Positions 8,941 to 18,772 are shown, counted from the stretch's first letter. The stretch: 64,000 nt of DNA from an uncultured Paracoccaceae bacterium (GCA_947492585.1 CANLND010000004.1:124001-188000), one strand, 5' to 3'. Notes: generated from the sequence alone by a model not told the origin. Numbers and translations: made by a program.

Positions 8941-10059
8941 CTACCCCATCACCCCGGCGTTCAAGATCCCACGCGGATCAAATTTTGCACGCAACCCCGC
9001 GGACAAAACCGCCAGCGGAGCCGGTTCGGGCGCAAACCGCCCCAAGGATGTGAGATCCCCCTGTGACGCGCGCACCAGCGTGCTGTGACCCGCAATTTTG
9101 CGCAAGTCAGCCCGCAAGTCATGGCCGTCTGGCGCCAGCGTCCAGATCAAGCCTCCGCCCCAGTCGACCACATGCTGAAACTGCGACAGCGCCATTACCT
9201 GCAACATATCGCTGGGTTTGACCGATGTCCGCCAGACGTTCCCAACCTGCCCCTGAAACGGCTGTACATCACGCACCTGCGGCCACAGCTGATCCTGCGA
9301 CTGAGCCGTACAAATTACGCGAGGAGCAGGCAGGTCCACAAACCGTTTTCCCAATTCGTTCAGGCGGTATTTCACAGATTTTTCAAACCCTTCCACCCGA
9401 ACTAACGTACGCGCAGGCTGTTCGCCCTGTTCGGGCAGACGGGCGGCGCCGGTCACATCAAACGGCGCCCCCAATGCGCCGGTGAACACCGACAGTGCGC
9501 GCGCGGGATCCAGTCCCTCCCACACCAAGGTGCCGATGCATTCGGGGGCAGGGAGAACCTTGAACGACACCTCGCTGAGCGCGCCAAGCGTGCCATACGA
9601 TCCCGCCAATAGCTTAACCAGATCATACCCCGTGACGTTTTTCATCACCCGCCCACCATTGGATACAACCGTGCCCAGTCCATCAACGAACCTCACCCCA
9701 AGCAGAAAATCACGGGCGGCGCCGGCCTGAATACGGCGTGGCCCTGCCGACAGGCTCGCGAATGCACCACCCACAGTCGGCTCGCCCGAGGTGTCCAATA
9801 GACGGCGAAGATCGCTGGGTTCAAAGGCAAGTTGTTGATTTTCAGCAGCCAACATCGCCGTAATTTCGGACAGAGGCGTCCCCGCCTGCGCCACCATCGT
9901 CAACGCTCCGGGATCATACAGTGACACGCCAGATAGACCCTTGAGTTGGAGCGGTTCTCCCGCACAGGACACGCCCCGCGTTCCGCCTCCGATGAGGGCA
10001 AGCGGGCCAGTGGCCGAGGCAATCGCATCGGTCAGTTCACGTTCAGATGTAGGGATCAT
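8941..10059 (-). CDS. glcE: Glycolate oxidase FAD-binding subunit GlcE
   Basis: A 372-residue truncated FAD-linked oxidase subunit that pairs with GlcD. It has the PP-type FAD motif region (LALIGGGTRG, then PTVGGAFASLSAGPRRIQ) and the conserved GGRVMKNVTGYDLVKLLAGSYGT stretch seen in GlcE as two adjoining parts. The ATG at 10059 with AGGA upstream is chosen; an in-frame start at 10119 would overlap glcD by 32 bases. It lies between glcD and glcF in one operon. Confidence 0.93.
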   Translation of the reverse strand: MIPTSERELTDAIASATGPLALIGGGTRGVSCAGEPLQLKGLSGVSLYDPGALTMVAQAGTPLSEITAMLAAENQQLAFEPSDLRRLLDTSGEPTVGGAFASLSAGPRRIQAGAARDFLLGVRFVDGLGTVVSNGGRVMKNVTGYDLVKLLAGSYGTLGALSEVSFKVLPAPECIGTLVWEGLDPARALSVFTGALGAPFDVTGAARLPEQGEQPARTLVRVEGFEKSVKYRLNELGKRFVDLPAPRVICTAQSQDQLWPQVRDVQPFQGQVGNVWRTSVKPSDMLQVMALSQFQHVVDWGGGLIWTLAPDGHDLRADLRKIAGHSTLVRASQGDLTSLGRFAPEPAPLAVLSAGLRAKFDPRGILNAGVMG

Positions 10060-10087
10060 CTGGTTATATCCTGCTCCGAGAAAAAGA

Positions 10088-11524
10088 TCATTGTGGCGCG
10101 CGGCGGCTGCGGGTGACATGCAGCGGGAAGACCTTGGCTGGGTTCAAAAGCCATTTGGGATCAAACACATCCTTGACCTTCAGCTGCGCTTCCAGATCAT
10201 CAGCGGTGTATTGATGTCGCATCAGATCGCGTTTTTCAACGCCCACACCGTGTTCTCCGGTCAGGCAACCACCAACCTCTACGCAAAGCTTGAGGATCTC
10301 TGCCCCAAAGGCTTCGCAGGTTTCCAGATCCCCCGGTTTATTGGCATCAAACAGAATCAGCGGGTGCATATTGCCGTCACCCGCATGAAAAACATTGGCA
10401 ACCTCTAGGCCGAACTCCCGCGACAGCTCTCCAATTCTGCGCAGCACGTGCGGCAGTTCAGACACCGGGATGGTGCCATCCAAGCACATGTAATCATTGA
10501 TTTGCCCCATAGCTCCAAATGCGGATTTGCGGCCCAGCCAGATGCGCGCCGCCTCGTCCTCGGTTTGCGCTTCGCGCACCTCTACCGGGTTGTGATGGTG
10601 GGCAATGGCCGTGATCCGGGCCAGCTGATCGGCAATCTCTTCACGACTGCCCTCCACCTCGATGATCAGCAATGCCTCGCAACTGGGATACCCTGCCTTG
10701 GCAAAAGCTTCGCAGGCGCGAATGCAAGGACGGTCCATAAATTCAATGGCCACAGGCAGAACACCGGATTTGATAATGTCCGACACACAGGCCCCGGCAA
10801 CCTCGTTGCTGTCAAACCCGATCAGCACCGGACGTGCCCCTTCGGGCTTGTGCAGAATGCGCAACGTGGCCTCGGTGACCACGCCCAATTGCCCCTCCGA
10901 ACCGCAGATCACGCCCAACAGATCTAAACCCGGTGCATCCAGATGCGCACCGCCGATTTCAACGATCTGCCCGTCCATCATCACCAGCGTGACGCCCATC
11001 AGGTTATTGGTGGTCACCCCGTATTTCAGGCAATGCGCGCCGCCTGAATTCATCGCGATATTGCCCGCAATGGCGCAAGCCAATTGGCTGGAAGGATCGG
11101 GCGCATAAAAAAAGCCTGCATCTTCAACCGCGCCGGTGACACTTAGATTGGTGCGGCCGGACTGCACCCGGATAAATCGATTGTCATAATCGGTCTCAAG
11201 AACCGCATTCATCTTGGCAACGCCAAGGACAACGCAGTCCGCCGTGGGCAAAGCGCCCCCCGCCAGAGAGGTGCCAGATCCGCGTGGCACCACCGGTACA
11301 CCTTCCGTATGACATATGTGCAGCACCTCTGAGACTTGTTGGGTGGTGTGCGGCAAAACCACCAGCATCGGCGGGCATCGATATGCCGTCAGAGCGTCAC
11401 ATTCGTAGGCACGGGTTTCTGCGATATCGGACAGAATCGAATCCGCCGGAAGCACCTGGGCAAGACGTGCCAGAACAGCAGATTTACGCGCCACGATCTG
11501 CGCGTCTGGTGGGGGCATTTCCAT
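10088..11524 (-). CDS. glcD: Glycolate oxidase catalytic FAD subunit GlcD
   Basis: A 478-residue FAD-linked 2-hydroxyacid oxidase of the vanillyl-alcohol oxidase fold. Motifs are VVPRGSGTSLAGGA (FAD PP-loop), the region around NIAMNSGGAHCLKYG, HAGDGNMHPL (histidine site near the C-terminus) and GGCLTGEHGVGVEKR, all hallmarks of GlcD. It is the first gene of glcDEF and oxidises glycolate released from photorespiratory algae, an ordinary carbon source for marine roseobacters. The promoter region shared with the DUF599 gene holds an interrupted palindrome. Confidence 0.95.
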   Translation of the reverse strand: MEMPPPDAQIVARKSAVLARLAQVLPADSILSDIAETRAYECDALTAYRCPPMLVVLPHTTQQVSEVLHICHTEGVPVVPRGSGTSLAGGALPTADCVVLGVAKMNAVLETDYDNRFIRVQSGRTNLSVTGAVEDAGFFYAPDPSSQLACAIAGNIAMNSGGAHCLKYGVTTNNLMGVTLVMMDGQIVEIGGAHLDAPGLDLLGVICGSEGQLGVVTEATLRILHKPEGARPVLIGFDSNEVAGACVSDIIKSGVLPVAIEFMDRPCIRACEAFAKAGYPSCEALLIIEVEGSREEIADQLARITAIAHHHNPVEVREAQTEDEAARIWLGRKSAFGAMGQINDYMCLDGTIPVSELPHVLRRIGELSREFGLEVANVFHAGDGNMHPLILFDANKPGDLETCEAFGAEILKLCVEVGGCLTGEHGVGVEKRDLMRHQYTADDLEAQLKVKDVFDPKWLLNPAKVFPLHVTRSRRAPQ

Positions 11525-11539
11525 GGCGGCTCCATATGT

Positions 11540-11560
11540 TTGGTAAAATTATATGACCAA
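11540..11560. promoter_or_regulatory. Candidate operator upstream of glcDEF
   Basis: TTGGT and ACCAA face each other across 11 bases, 16 bases upstream of the glcD start. GntR-family regulators of glycolate and lactate genes (GlcC, PdhR, LldR) use TTGGT...ACCAA sites but with a shorter spacer. No GntR gene is in the window, so the assignment is weak. Confidence 0.3.
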
Positions 11561-11606
11561 TTTTTAAGGTCTGGCAAGTCCCCCGGTGCCAGCCTAGATT
11601 GCGACA

Positions 11607-12350
11607 ATGACCATATTGCATCAACTCTCTCTCTTTTCTCCATTAGATCTCGCCGCGATGTCGCTGTTGATTGGCGGCTGGATGTGGATTGGCTGGCGGA
11701 TCGAAAATCCGGCCCCCGGCCGTCCCTCGGTCTCGGTGTTAATGGCAGATTTTCGCCGGGACTGGATGTATCAGATGGTCACACGGGACCCGCGCATTTT
11801 TGATGCACAACTGGTCAGCCAGCTACGGCAAGGCACTGCTTTTTTTGCCTCGACCTCAATGATCGCCATTGGCGGCGGGCTGGCGCTAATTGGCAACACC
11901 GAACAGCTGGCTGGGGTAGCGCGCGATTTGATGCAAGACACCGCGCCCGCTTTTGTCTGGGAGGTAAAGCTGTTGATCATCTTGGTCATTCTCAGCAATG
12001 CGTTCTTGAAATTTGTCTGGGCGCATCGGCTGTTTGGTTACTGTTCGGTGATGATGGCCTCGGTGCCCAACGACGTCAGCGACCCACTGGTCTATCCACG
12101 GGCAAATCAAGCAGCAGAATTGAATATCACTGCCGCGCGCAGCTTTAACCGCGGTATGCGTGCGACCTATTTTGCCCTCACGGCCACCGCCTGGCTGGTT
12201 GGCGCGGCCCCTTTGATGGTTGCAGTGCTGATCACGCTTGCCGTTCTGTATCGGCGTGAATTTGTATCACGATCCCGCGAATTCCTGCTCGAACTCCCCG
12301 CCCAACAGACCGCTACACCAAAAAGTGACCGCGCCTCGCGCTCTGAGTGA
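11607..12350 (+). CDS. DUF599 family membrane protein
   Basis: A 247-residue integral membrane protein with about four hydrophobic segments (near residues 12-30, 75-95, 118-140 and 185-215). The sequence NxR-rich linker WMYQMVTRDPRIFDAQL and the NRGMRATYFALTATAWL segment match DUF599, a family of unknown function common in alphaproteobacteria. The C-terminal 35 residues are hydrophilic. It is divergent from glcD and is followed at 15 bases by a small secreted protein, which may be co-transcribed. Confidence 0.75.
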   Translation: MTILHQLSLFSPLDLAAMSLLIGGWMWIGWRIENPAPGRPSVSVLMADFRRDWMYQMVTRDPRIFDAQLVSQLRQGTAFFASTSMIAIGGGLALIGNTEQLAGVARDLMQDTAPAFVWEVKLLIILVILSNAFLKFVWAHRLFGYCSVMMASVPNDVSDPLVYPRANQAAELNITAARSFNRGMRATYFALTATAWLVGAAPLMVAVLITLAVLYRREFVSRSREFLLELPAQQTATPKSDRASRSE

Positions 12351-12364
12351 TTTAAGGACGTACC

Positions 12365-12718
12365 ATGAAAACTATTTTGATCACCTGTCTGGCCCTTTGC
12401 GCCACCTCTGTCTGGGCGGATGCGCCCACCATCGAACATGTCGAAGCGCGCCAGAGCGGCGGCGCTTGGACCTTTAGCGTGACACTGCGCCATGCCGACA
12501 CTGGCTGGGACGACTATGCCGATGGCTGGCGCGTGCTGGATCTGGACGGCAACGAACTGGCGCTGCGGGTGCTGCATCATCCGCATGTGAACGAGCAGCC
12601 CTTTACCCGTTCGCAACCTAGCGTGAGAGTGCCCGAAGGCGCAACGCAGGTGCAGATTCAGGCGCGGGACAGTGTTGGTGGCTGGGCAGATGAGACGTTT
12701 CTGTTTGATCTTCCCTAA
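12365..12718 (+). CDS. Small secreted protein of unknown function
   Basis: A 117-residue protein with a clear Sec signal peptide (MKTILITCLALCATSVWA, cut before DAPTI). The mature part looks like a single beta-rich domain: GAWTFSVTLRHADTGWDDYADGW, presented here as a continuous predicted strand region, then RVLDLDGNEL and HHPHVNEQPF. I do not recognise a named family, but similar proteins occur in Rhodobacteraceae as I recall. The HHPHVNE stretch could bind a metal; that is a guess. The ribosome binding site AAGGA lies 7 bases before the ATG. Confidence 0.7.
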   Translation: MKTILITCLALCATSVWADAPTIEHVEARQSGGAWTFSVTLRHADTGWDDYADGWRVLDLDGNELALRVLHHPHVNEQPFTRSQPSVRVPEGATQVQIQARDSVGGWADETFLFDLP

Positions 12719-12888
12719 CCTTTAAGATCACCACATCAGCGCGCCGAGCCGGGATCAAACATCGTTTGAAACCTCGTGCGAACACACCCGATTTTGGGGC
12801 GCCAAACCTGCTGACAGCGTCCTTTCCTGCGCTAAATTTTGGCCAACGGGGGGCCTGTGATTGATCTGTCACCCCCAAGGAGCCTGCA

Positions 12889-13902
12889 TCAGTTTCGATA
12901 GGATCTTGGCGTACGGTTTGTCCATTTTCGAAACGCTCGGTGGAAATTGGCCGGAGCCGAGAATCCGGTGTCTTCGGCGATTTTCTCGATACTGTCTGCC
13001 CCTTGCTGCAAGGCCAAAATGGCAATATCTCGGCGCAATGCATCTTTGATGGATTGAAAAGACGTTTGCTCTTCGTTCAGCCGACGGTTCAGTGTTCGAG
13101 GCGTCATTTTTAACGCCGCGGCAGCGTCTGGAAGCTGACAGGTCTGCCACGCGGCACCGTACAAAAAAGCACGGACACGCAGACTGTATGTATGCGCCCG
13201 CGAGCCCGTAAACATCCAATCAAGAGGCGCGCGCTCCAGAAAAGTGGAGGCCTCAGCGAGACTGCGGACAACCGGAGGGTTAAACCGGCGCGGGTCGAAA
13301 CGGATGATGGTACGCGGTGCTGCAAATTTGACAGGACACGGAAAAACAACAGCGTAATCTGCTGCGAAATCGGGCCGCGCAAAGGCGAAACGCACCTCTT
13401 TCACCGGCGTTTCAACACCGCCCAGCCACGACAGTAGCCCATGGGCCAACTTCAGCAGCAGCATGTGCCCAAAGCGCTGCGCCGGGGTTCCTGGCGCATA
13501 GGGTGTCAGCGCCAGCTCCACCTCTTCTGGATCCGTGCGCAGATCCAGGCGAAAGTCATCCAACAGCAAATTCCAGTAGGTCGAAAACCGATACAGCGCC
13601 GAGGTCAGGCTCGTGGTTTCGCGCTGAACGGTGACCAAATGCTGTAGCGCACGTGGCCGGATCGGGCGACTCCACAGGCCCATCATTTCGTCGCCGGTTT
13701 CGGGGGCAGCAAGCTGGTAAAGCCGGGCAATTTCATTCAGCGTCACCCGCTGCGTCGGCCCCATTGGCGTAGATTTCCAGCCAGCCCGTTTCAACAAAGA
13801 GGCCATATCTGTGGGGGTGCATCGCGAGTTAAGCGCGTCGAGCCAATCTTGCACAAAAGCGGCGGATACCGTTGTCAGGGATGTTGGATCATGGCTGGAC
13901 AT
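12889..13902 (-). CDS. AraC-family transcriptional regulator (OruR-like)
   Basis: A 337-residue regulator. The N-terminal 200 residues match the arabinose-binding-like domain of the OruR/ArgR branch of AraC proteins (SRPIRPRALQHLV, then LLSWLGGVETPVKEVRF). The C-terminal 100 residues hold two helix-turn-helix motifs (AAALKMTPRTLNRRLNEE and IEKIAEDTGFSAPANFHRAFRKW). The ATG at 13902 is chosen because the conserved domain begins there; the frame stays open further upstream to 14124. It is divergent from dmdC with 112 bases between, so it is the likely local regulator of the dmdCDB genes. Confidence 0.88.
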   Translation of the reverse strand: MSSHDPTSLTTVSAAFVQDWLDALNSRCTPTDMASLLKRAGWKSTPMGPTQRVTLNEIARLYQLAAPETGDEMMGLWSRPIRPRALQHLVTVQRETTSLTSALYRFSTYWNLLLDDFRLDLRTDPEEVELALTPYAPGTPAQRFGHMLLLKLAHGLLSWLGGVETPVKEVRFAFARPDFAADYAVVFPCPVKFAAPRTIIRFDPRRFNPPVVRSLAEASTFLERAPLDWMFTGSRAHTYSLRVRAFLYGAAWQTCQLPDAAAALKMTPRTLNRRLNEEQTSFQSIKDALRRDIAILALQQGADSIEKIAEDTGFSAPANFHRAFRKWTNRTPRSYRN

Positions 13903-14014
13903 CAAAAGCACCGATTGGCGTAATCGGATATGATTTTGGCAAATAATGAGCTTATCGACAAGCGATACCTGCGGTATTTGACGTAAAGCCATAATCTTTT
14001 GTAAGGAACATCGC

Positions 14015-15778
14015 GTGCCATACCAACCGCCCCTACAGGATTTGATGTTTTGTATCGAACACCTGTCCCATTGGGACAAGGTATCGGCGCAGAAGGCATA
14101 CTCTGAATTCGACCTCCCCGACATTGGGGCCGCGCTAGAGGGGTATGCTCGGTTTTGCGCCGAGCAGATCGCCCCCCTGTCGCGGGATGGGGATGTGCTT
14201 GGCGCGCAATTTTCTGACGGCCACGTAACAATGCCGGACGGACATGTGCAGTCGTATCAGCAATTTGTCGAAATGGGATGGCAAGCGCTGACCCACCCGG
14301 CACAGCATGGTGGCATGGGGCTGCCCCGCGTCGTTGGCGCCGCTGGGGTTGAGATGCTGAACGCGGCTGACATGAGCTTTGGCCTGTGTCCGCTGCTGAC
14401 CGACGGTGCAATTGAAGCGCTGCTACTGACCGGTTCGGACGATCAAAAAGCAACCTATCTGGAGCCGCTGATTGCCGGGCGCTGGTCTGGTACGATGAAC
14501 CTGACCGAACCGCAGGCGGGCAGCGATCTGGGGCGCGTGGTCACCAAAGCCACACAAAGACCCGATGGGACTTATGGCGTTTCTGGCACCAAGATCTTCA
14601 TCACATACGGCGCGCATGATCTGACGGAAAACATTATCCATCTTGTGCTTGCGCGCACGCCAGATGGGCCTGCGGGACCAAAGGGGCTGAGCCTTTTCAT
14701 CGTGCCGCAGAAACTGGTAAATTCAGATGGCACGCTGGGTGCAGAGAATTCGGTAAATTGCGTCAGCATCGAGCACAAGCTGGGCGTGCGCGCCAGCCCC
14801 ACCGCCATGCTGGAGTATGTGGATGCCACCGGGTTTCTGATTGGGGAAGAAAACCGCGGCCTTGAATACATGTTCATCATGATGAATGCCGCGCGATTTT
14901 CCGTGGGTGTTCAGGGCGTTGCAACCTCTGATCGGGCCTATCAACGGGCGTTGGCCTACGCGCGCGACCGGATCCAAAGCCGTCCTGTCAATGGATCGGC
15001 CAAAACAGCCGTACCGATTATCGAGCACCCGGATGTTCGTCGGATGCTGATGCGGATGCGCAGCCTCACCGAAGGGGGGCGCGCAATGGCGGCAGCAACT
15101 GCTGGCCTGCTGGATCTGGCGCATCACCAACAGGATTCAAAGGCCTTTGCATTGGCCGAATTCATGGTGCCTTTGATCAAGGCTTTCTGCACGGAACGCG
15201 CGGTGGAAGTCGCCTCGTTAGGGGTGCAGATCCACGGCGGCATGGGCTTTATCGAAGAAACCGGCGCCGCGCAGCATTACCGCGACGCCCGTATCCTGCC
15301 AATCTATGAAGGCACGACGGCCATTCAGGCCAACGATCTATTGGGGCGCAAAGTGATGCGCGATGGCGGTGAAACAGCCCGCGATTTTGCGGCGCGGATC
15401 GCCGAAACCGAAGCCGCGCTGGCAGCGGGTGATGCGACGGCACAGGCAATTGGCGCGGCCTTGGCAGAGGCGCGGGCTGCGTTTAACGCCTCGCTAGACT
15501 GGTTGCTGGACACCTACCGTGGCGACACCGATGCCGCGTTTGCCGGTTCCGTCCCGTTTCTGACACTGACCGGGACATTGGCGGCAGGATGGAAACTGGC
15601 CGAAGGGGCCATAGCCGCGCAGTCCTGCCGGACGGCTGGGCAACACCCCGAGTTTATGACCCAGAAAATTGCCACGGCGCTCTTCTTTGCCCAGCATATT
15701 CTGCCCGAATGCAGCGCTGAAAAAACGCGCATTTTACATGGCGCGCCCAGTGTTCTGAATGCCGCTTTCCCCGAATGA
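14015..15778 (+). CDS. dmdC: Acyl-CoA dehydrogenase, probable 3-methylmercaptopropionyl-CoA dehydrogenase
   Basis: A 587-residue FAD enzyme of the long acyl-CoA dehydrogenase class with an extra C-terminal domain, the size of DmdC. Visible features are MNLTEPQAGSDLG (FAD and substrate site), GTKIFITYGAHD, CVSIEHKLGVRASPT, GVQIHGGMGFIEETGAAQHYRDARI and the catalytic-region IYEGTTAIQANDL. DmdC oxidises 3-methylmercaptopropionyl-CoA to methylthioacryloyl-CoA in DMSP demethylation. The assignment rests on the family plus the adjacent dmdD and dmdB. The start is GTG with AAGGA upstream. Another beta-oxidation substrate cannot be excluded. Confidence 0.78.
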   Translation: MPYQPPLQDLMFCIEHLSHWDKVSAQKAYSEFDLPDIGAALEGYARFCAEQIAPLSRDGDVLGAQFSDGHVTMPDGHVQSYQQFVEMGWQALTHPAQHGGMGLPRVVGAAGVEMLNAADMSFGLCPLLTDGAIEALLLTGSDDQKATYLEPLIAGRWSGTMNLTEPQAGSDLGRVVTKATQRPDGTYGVSGTKIFITYGAHDLTENIIHLVLARTPDGPAGPKGLSLFIVPQKLVNSDGTLGAENSVNCVSIEHKLGVRASPTAMLEYVDATGFLIGEENRGLEYMFIMMNAARFSVGVQGVATSDRAYQRALAYARDRIQSRPVNGSAKTAVPIIEHPDVRRMLMRMRSLTEGGRAMAAATAGLLDLAHHQQDSKAFALAEFMVPLIKAFCTERAVEVASLGVQIHGGMGFIEETGAAQHYRDARILPIYEGTTAIQANDLLGRKVMRDGGETARDFAARIAETEAALAAGDATAQAIGAALAEARAAFNASLDWLLDTYRGDTDAAFAGSVPFLTLTGTLAAGWKLAEGAIAAQSCRTAGQHPEFMTQKIATALFFAQHILPECSAEKTRILHGAPSVLNAAFPE

Positions 15779-15801
15779 TGATGCTCGAAAGGACCTAAGC
15801 A

Positions 15802-16611
15802 ATGAACGACAGTGTGAACCCCGCCACCTACGAAAACCTCACGATTGCCGCGCATGATCATGGTCTATACGTGGTCACCCTAAACCGCCCCTCCAAACGG
15901 AACGCATTGGATGTGGCGACCATCGAAGAGCTGATCCGCTTTTTCAGCAACGCACGAATTGCGGGTGTCAAAGCGGTTGTGTTGGCGGCAGAAGGCGATC
16001 ACTTCTGCGCCGGGCTTGATCTGGTCGAGCACTGGAAAGCAGACCGCAGCCCAGATGATTTCATGCACGTCTGCCTGCGGTGGCATGAGGCGTTCAACAA
16101 AATGGAATATGGGGGGGTGCCGATCATTGCGGCCCTAAAAGGCGCGGTTGTCGGCGGCGGCTTGGAGCTGGCCAGCGCCGCCCACGTGCGGGTGATCGAT
16201 TCCGGCACGTATTTTGCCCTGCCCGAGGGGCAGCGGGGGATCTTTACCGGTGGCGGCGCGACAATCCGCGTATCAGATATGATTGGCAAATACCGCATGA
16301 TCGACATGATCCTGACCGGCCGCGTCTATCAGGGCCAGGAGGCCGTTGATCTGGGGTTGGCACAGTATATTGTTGAAGATGGCTCTAGCTTTGATCAGGC
16401 AATGGATCTGGGCCGGAAGGTCGCACAGAACCTGCCGTTGACGAATTTTGCGATCTGCTCTGCGGTGAGCCACATGAATAACATGTCCGGCATGGATGCG
16501 GCCTACGCCGAGGCTGTGGTGGCCGGCGTCGTCAACACCCAGCCCGCAGCACGGGAGCGGTTGGAAGCCTTTGCCAACAAAACTGCCGCCCGCGTGCGGC
16601 CCAACAGCTAA
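15802..16611 (+). CDS. dmdD: Probable methylthioacryloyl-CoA hydratase (crotonase family)
   Basis: A 269-residue crotonase-fold enzyme. It closely resembles DmdD of Ruegeria pomeroyi as I remember it: [39 protein letters not shown] and [16 protein letters not shown]. The two glutamates of DmdD correspond to Glu122 (GGGLE) and Glu142 (LPEGQ), and both are present. DmdD hydrates and hydrolyses methylthioacryloyl-CoA, giving acetaldehyde, methanethiol, CO2 and CoA. It lies 23 bases after dmdC and 14 bases before dmdB in one operon. General enoyl-CoA hydratase activity is also likely. Confidence 0.82.
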   Translation: MNDSVNPATYENLTIAAHDHGLYVVTLNRPSKRNALDVATIEELIRFFSNARIAGVKAVVLAAEGDHFCAGLDLVEHWKADRSPDDFMHVCLRWHEAFNKMEYGGVPIIAALKGAVVGGGLELASAAHVRVIDSGTYFALPEGQRGIFTGGGATIRVSDMIGKYRMIDMILTGRVYQGQEAVDLGLAQYIVEDGSSFDQAMDLGRKVAQNLPLTNFAICSAVSHMNNMSGMDAAYAEAVVAGVVNTQPAARERLEAFANKTAARVRPNS

Positions 16612-16625
16612 AAAGGGGACCTGCG

Positions 16626-18242
16626 ATGCGCGAAAATTATCAGGCTCTTCACAAGACGGCGGCCAACCATGTGCCCTTGTCGCCAATTTCGTTCTTGCGC
16701 CGCGCCGAGAATTTGCATGGCGCACGTACGGCGGTGGTTTATGGCGATACGCGGCGCAGCTGGGCCGAAACGGCACATCGTATTCGCGCGGTGGCGCGCG
16801 GGCTTGCGGATCTGGGCATAAAAACCGGAGATACTGTTTCGGTCTTGAGCCCTAACATTCCTGAACTTTTCGAATTGCATTTTGCACTGCCACTGACAGG
16901 TGCTGTGCTCAATACGCTCAACACGCGGCTAGAAGCGGAAACCATCGCCTTTATTCTTGACCACGCCGATACAAAATTGGTGATCGTTGACCAGGAACTT
17001 GTCCCCTTGCTGTCTAAGGCCTTTGGCCTTCTGGGACGGACCTTACCAGTAGTTGAGATCGTCGATCCGCAGGCATCAGGCGGTGACACGTTGGGCGGGC
17101 CAAGTTACCAAACGCTGACCAAATATGCGCCATTGCCGGTGAATCTGCCCCAAGACGAATGGGACGCGATCGCGCTGAATTATACCTCTGGCACCTCTGG
17201 ACGACCCAAAGGTGTGGTTTATCACCATCGCGGCGCGTATCTGATGGCGCTTGGCGCCAGTGCCGCGTGGCAGATGCCGCCCTATCCGGTCTATCTGTCT
17301 GTGGTGCCGATGTTTCACTGCAATGGTTGGGGGCATCCCTGGCTGATGGCCATGCTGGGCGCAACGGTGGTCTTCACCCGCACACCTGCGGCTGAGCAGA
17401 TCCTTGATGCGATCCGGACGCATGGCGTGACTCATTTTGGCGCCGCCCCGATCGTTTTACAGATGCTGGCAGACGCCGACGGCAGCGCCACGCCGTTTGA
17501 CCCGGCGATCAACGTATTGACCGCGGGCGCCCCCCCACCGCATTCGGTTTTGGAGAAAACCCGGGCCATGGGGCTTGATGTGATGCAGGTCTATGGCCTC
17601 ACGGAAACCTATGGTCACATTTCACAATGCCTGTGGCAGGAGGATTGGAACGACCTGACGGCCGCCGAGCAGGCGGAACTGCAAGCGCAACAGGGCATTG
17701 CCTTTCCTATGGTCGAAGACGTCGCGGTGATCGACCGCAGTACCGGCGCATCGGTGGCGCGCAATGGCACCACGGCGGGTGAAATCGCCATCCGGGGCAA
17801 TACCGTCATGGCCGGGTACTACAAGGACAGCGAAGCAACGGCACACGCCTTTGACGATGGCTGGTTCTGGTCAGGTGATGCGGCGGTGATGCACGAAAAT
17901 GGCTATATCCAGATCCGCGATCGCCTAAAGGACGTGATCATTTCAGGCGGGGAAAACATCTCTTCGGTGGAAGTCGAAACGGTTCTTTATCGCCACGACG
18001 CCGTCCTCGCAGCCGCAGTGGTTGCAATGCCGCACGAAAAATGGGGCGAAGTGCCCTGTGCGTTCATTGAGCTGCGCGCAGGAATGGAGGCCACGCCAGA
18101 AGACATCATTGCGTTCTGCCGCAAACATCTGGCCGGGTTCAAAGCGCCCAAGGCCGTGCTGTTTGAAACGCTTCCCAAAACCTCTACCGGTAAGATCCAG
18201 AAATTCCAGCTTCGTGATCGCGCCAAATCAATAGGCCATTGA
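16626..18242 (+). CDS. dmdB: Acyl-CoA synthetase, probable 3-methylmercaptopropionate-CoA ligase
   Basis: A 538-residue adenylate-forming enzyme of the size of DmdB. It has the AMP/ATP motif YTSGTSGRPKGVVYHHRG, the A5 motif QVYGLTETYGH, the A7-A8 hinge (WFWSGDAAV, RLKDVIISGGENIS) and the C-terminal catalytic Lys in PKTSTGKIQKF. DmdB activates 3-methylmercaptopropionate with ATP and CoA, the step before DmdC. The position in the dmdC-dmdD operon supports this role, though close relatives act on medium-chain fatty acids. The demethylase gene dmdA is not in the window. Confidence 0.75.
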   Translation: MRENYQALHKTAANHVPLSPISFLRRAENLHGARTAVVYGDTRRSWAETAHRIRAVARGLADLGIKTGDTVSVLSPNIPELFELHFALPLTGAVLNTLNTRLEAETIAFILDHADTKLVIVDQELVPLLSKAFGLLGRTLPVVEIVDPQASGGDTLGGPSYQTLTKYAPLPVNLPQDEWDAIALNYTSGTSGRPKGVVYHHRGAYLMALGASAAWQMPPYPVYLSVVPMFHCNGWGHPWLMAMLGATVVFTRTPAAEQILDAIRTHGVTHFGAAPIVLQMLADADGSATPFDPAINVLTAGAPPPHSVLEKTRAMGLDVMQVYGLTETYGHISQCLWQEDWNDLTAAEQAELQAQQGIAFPMVEDVAVIDRSTGASVARNGTTAGEIAIRGNTVMAGYYKDSEATAHAFDDGWFWSGDAAVMHENGYIQIRDRLKDVIISGGENISSVEVETVLYRHDAVLAAAVVAMPHEKWGEVPCAFIELRAGMEATPEDIIAFCRKHLAGFKAPKAVLFETLPKTSTGKIQKFQLRDRAKSIGH

Positions 18243-18301
18243 GCCACAATTGCATGGCAGTTGCCCGTTCGGCCCAACGAAACAATTGCCCTTCTGTCGG
18301 C

Positions 18302-18772
18302 TTACACGCGGTGGTAGGGACTGCCGGATTGGATGGTGGCGGCACGGTAGATTTGTTCGGCCAGCATCAGGCGCACCATCATGTGAGGCCAGACCATTTT
18401 GCCAAATGAGATGGAGAAGTCCGCCTCAGCCCGCAAGGACGGATCAATGCCGTCCGCCCCCCCGATCACAAACACCAGATCCTGCTGGCCGTTGTCGCGC
18501 CATTGACCCAATTTGTTGGAAAAATCAGGTGAGCTGATCACCTTGCCGCGCTCATCCAGCGTGCAGATCACCGCCCCTTTGGGGACAGATTTACGCAGCA
18601 GGGCGGCCTCGGCTGCCATGCCTGCGTTTTTCTTGTCTTCCACTTCAATGATGCGCGCAGGGCCAAGGCCCAACGCACGCCCAGTGCGATCAAATCGCGT
18701 CAGGTAGTCATCGATCAGCGTTTTTTCGGGGCCAGCGCGCAGCCGACCAACGGCACAGATATGAACGCGCAT
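18302..18772 (-). CDS. rlmH: 23S rRNA pseudouridine-1915 N3-methyltransferase
   Basis: A 156-residue SPOUT-class methyltransferase that methylates pseudouridine 1915 of 23S rRNA in the 70S ribosome. Signature parts are the N-terminal ICAVGRLRAGPEK, the knot segments LDERGK and FVIGGADGI, and the C-terminal MLAEQIYRA ending in SPYHR. Length is normal. It follows rsfS by 24 bases on the same strand, the usual bacterial pairing. Confidence 0.96.
   Translation of the reverse strand: MRVHICAVGRLRAGPEKTLIDDYLTRFDRTGRALGLGPARIIEVEDKKNAGMAAEAALLRKSVPKGAVICTLDERGKVISSPDFSNKLGQWRDNGQQDLVFVIGGADGIDPSLRAEADFSISFGKMVWPHMMVRLMLAEQIYRAATIQSGSPYHRV

Noticed and set aside
8109-9053. 314-codon open frame antisense to glcF and glcE
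   Set aside because: Opposite to well-recognised genes, no motif, shadow composition.
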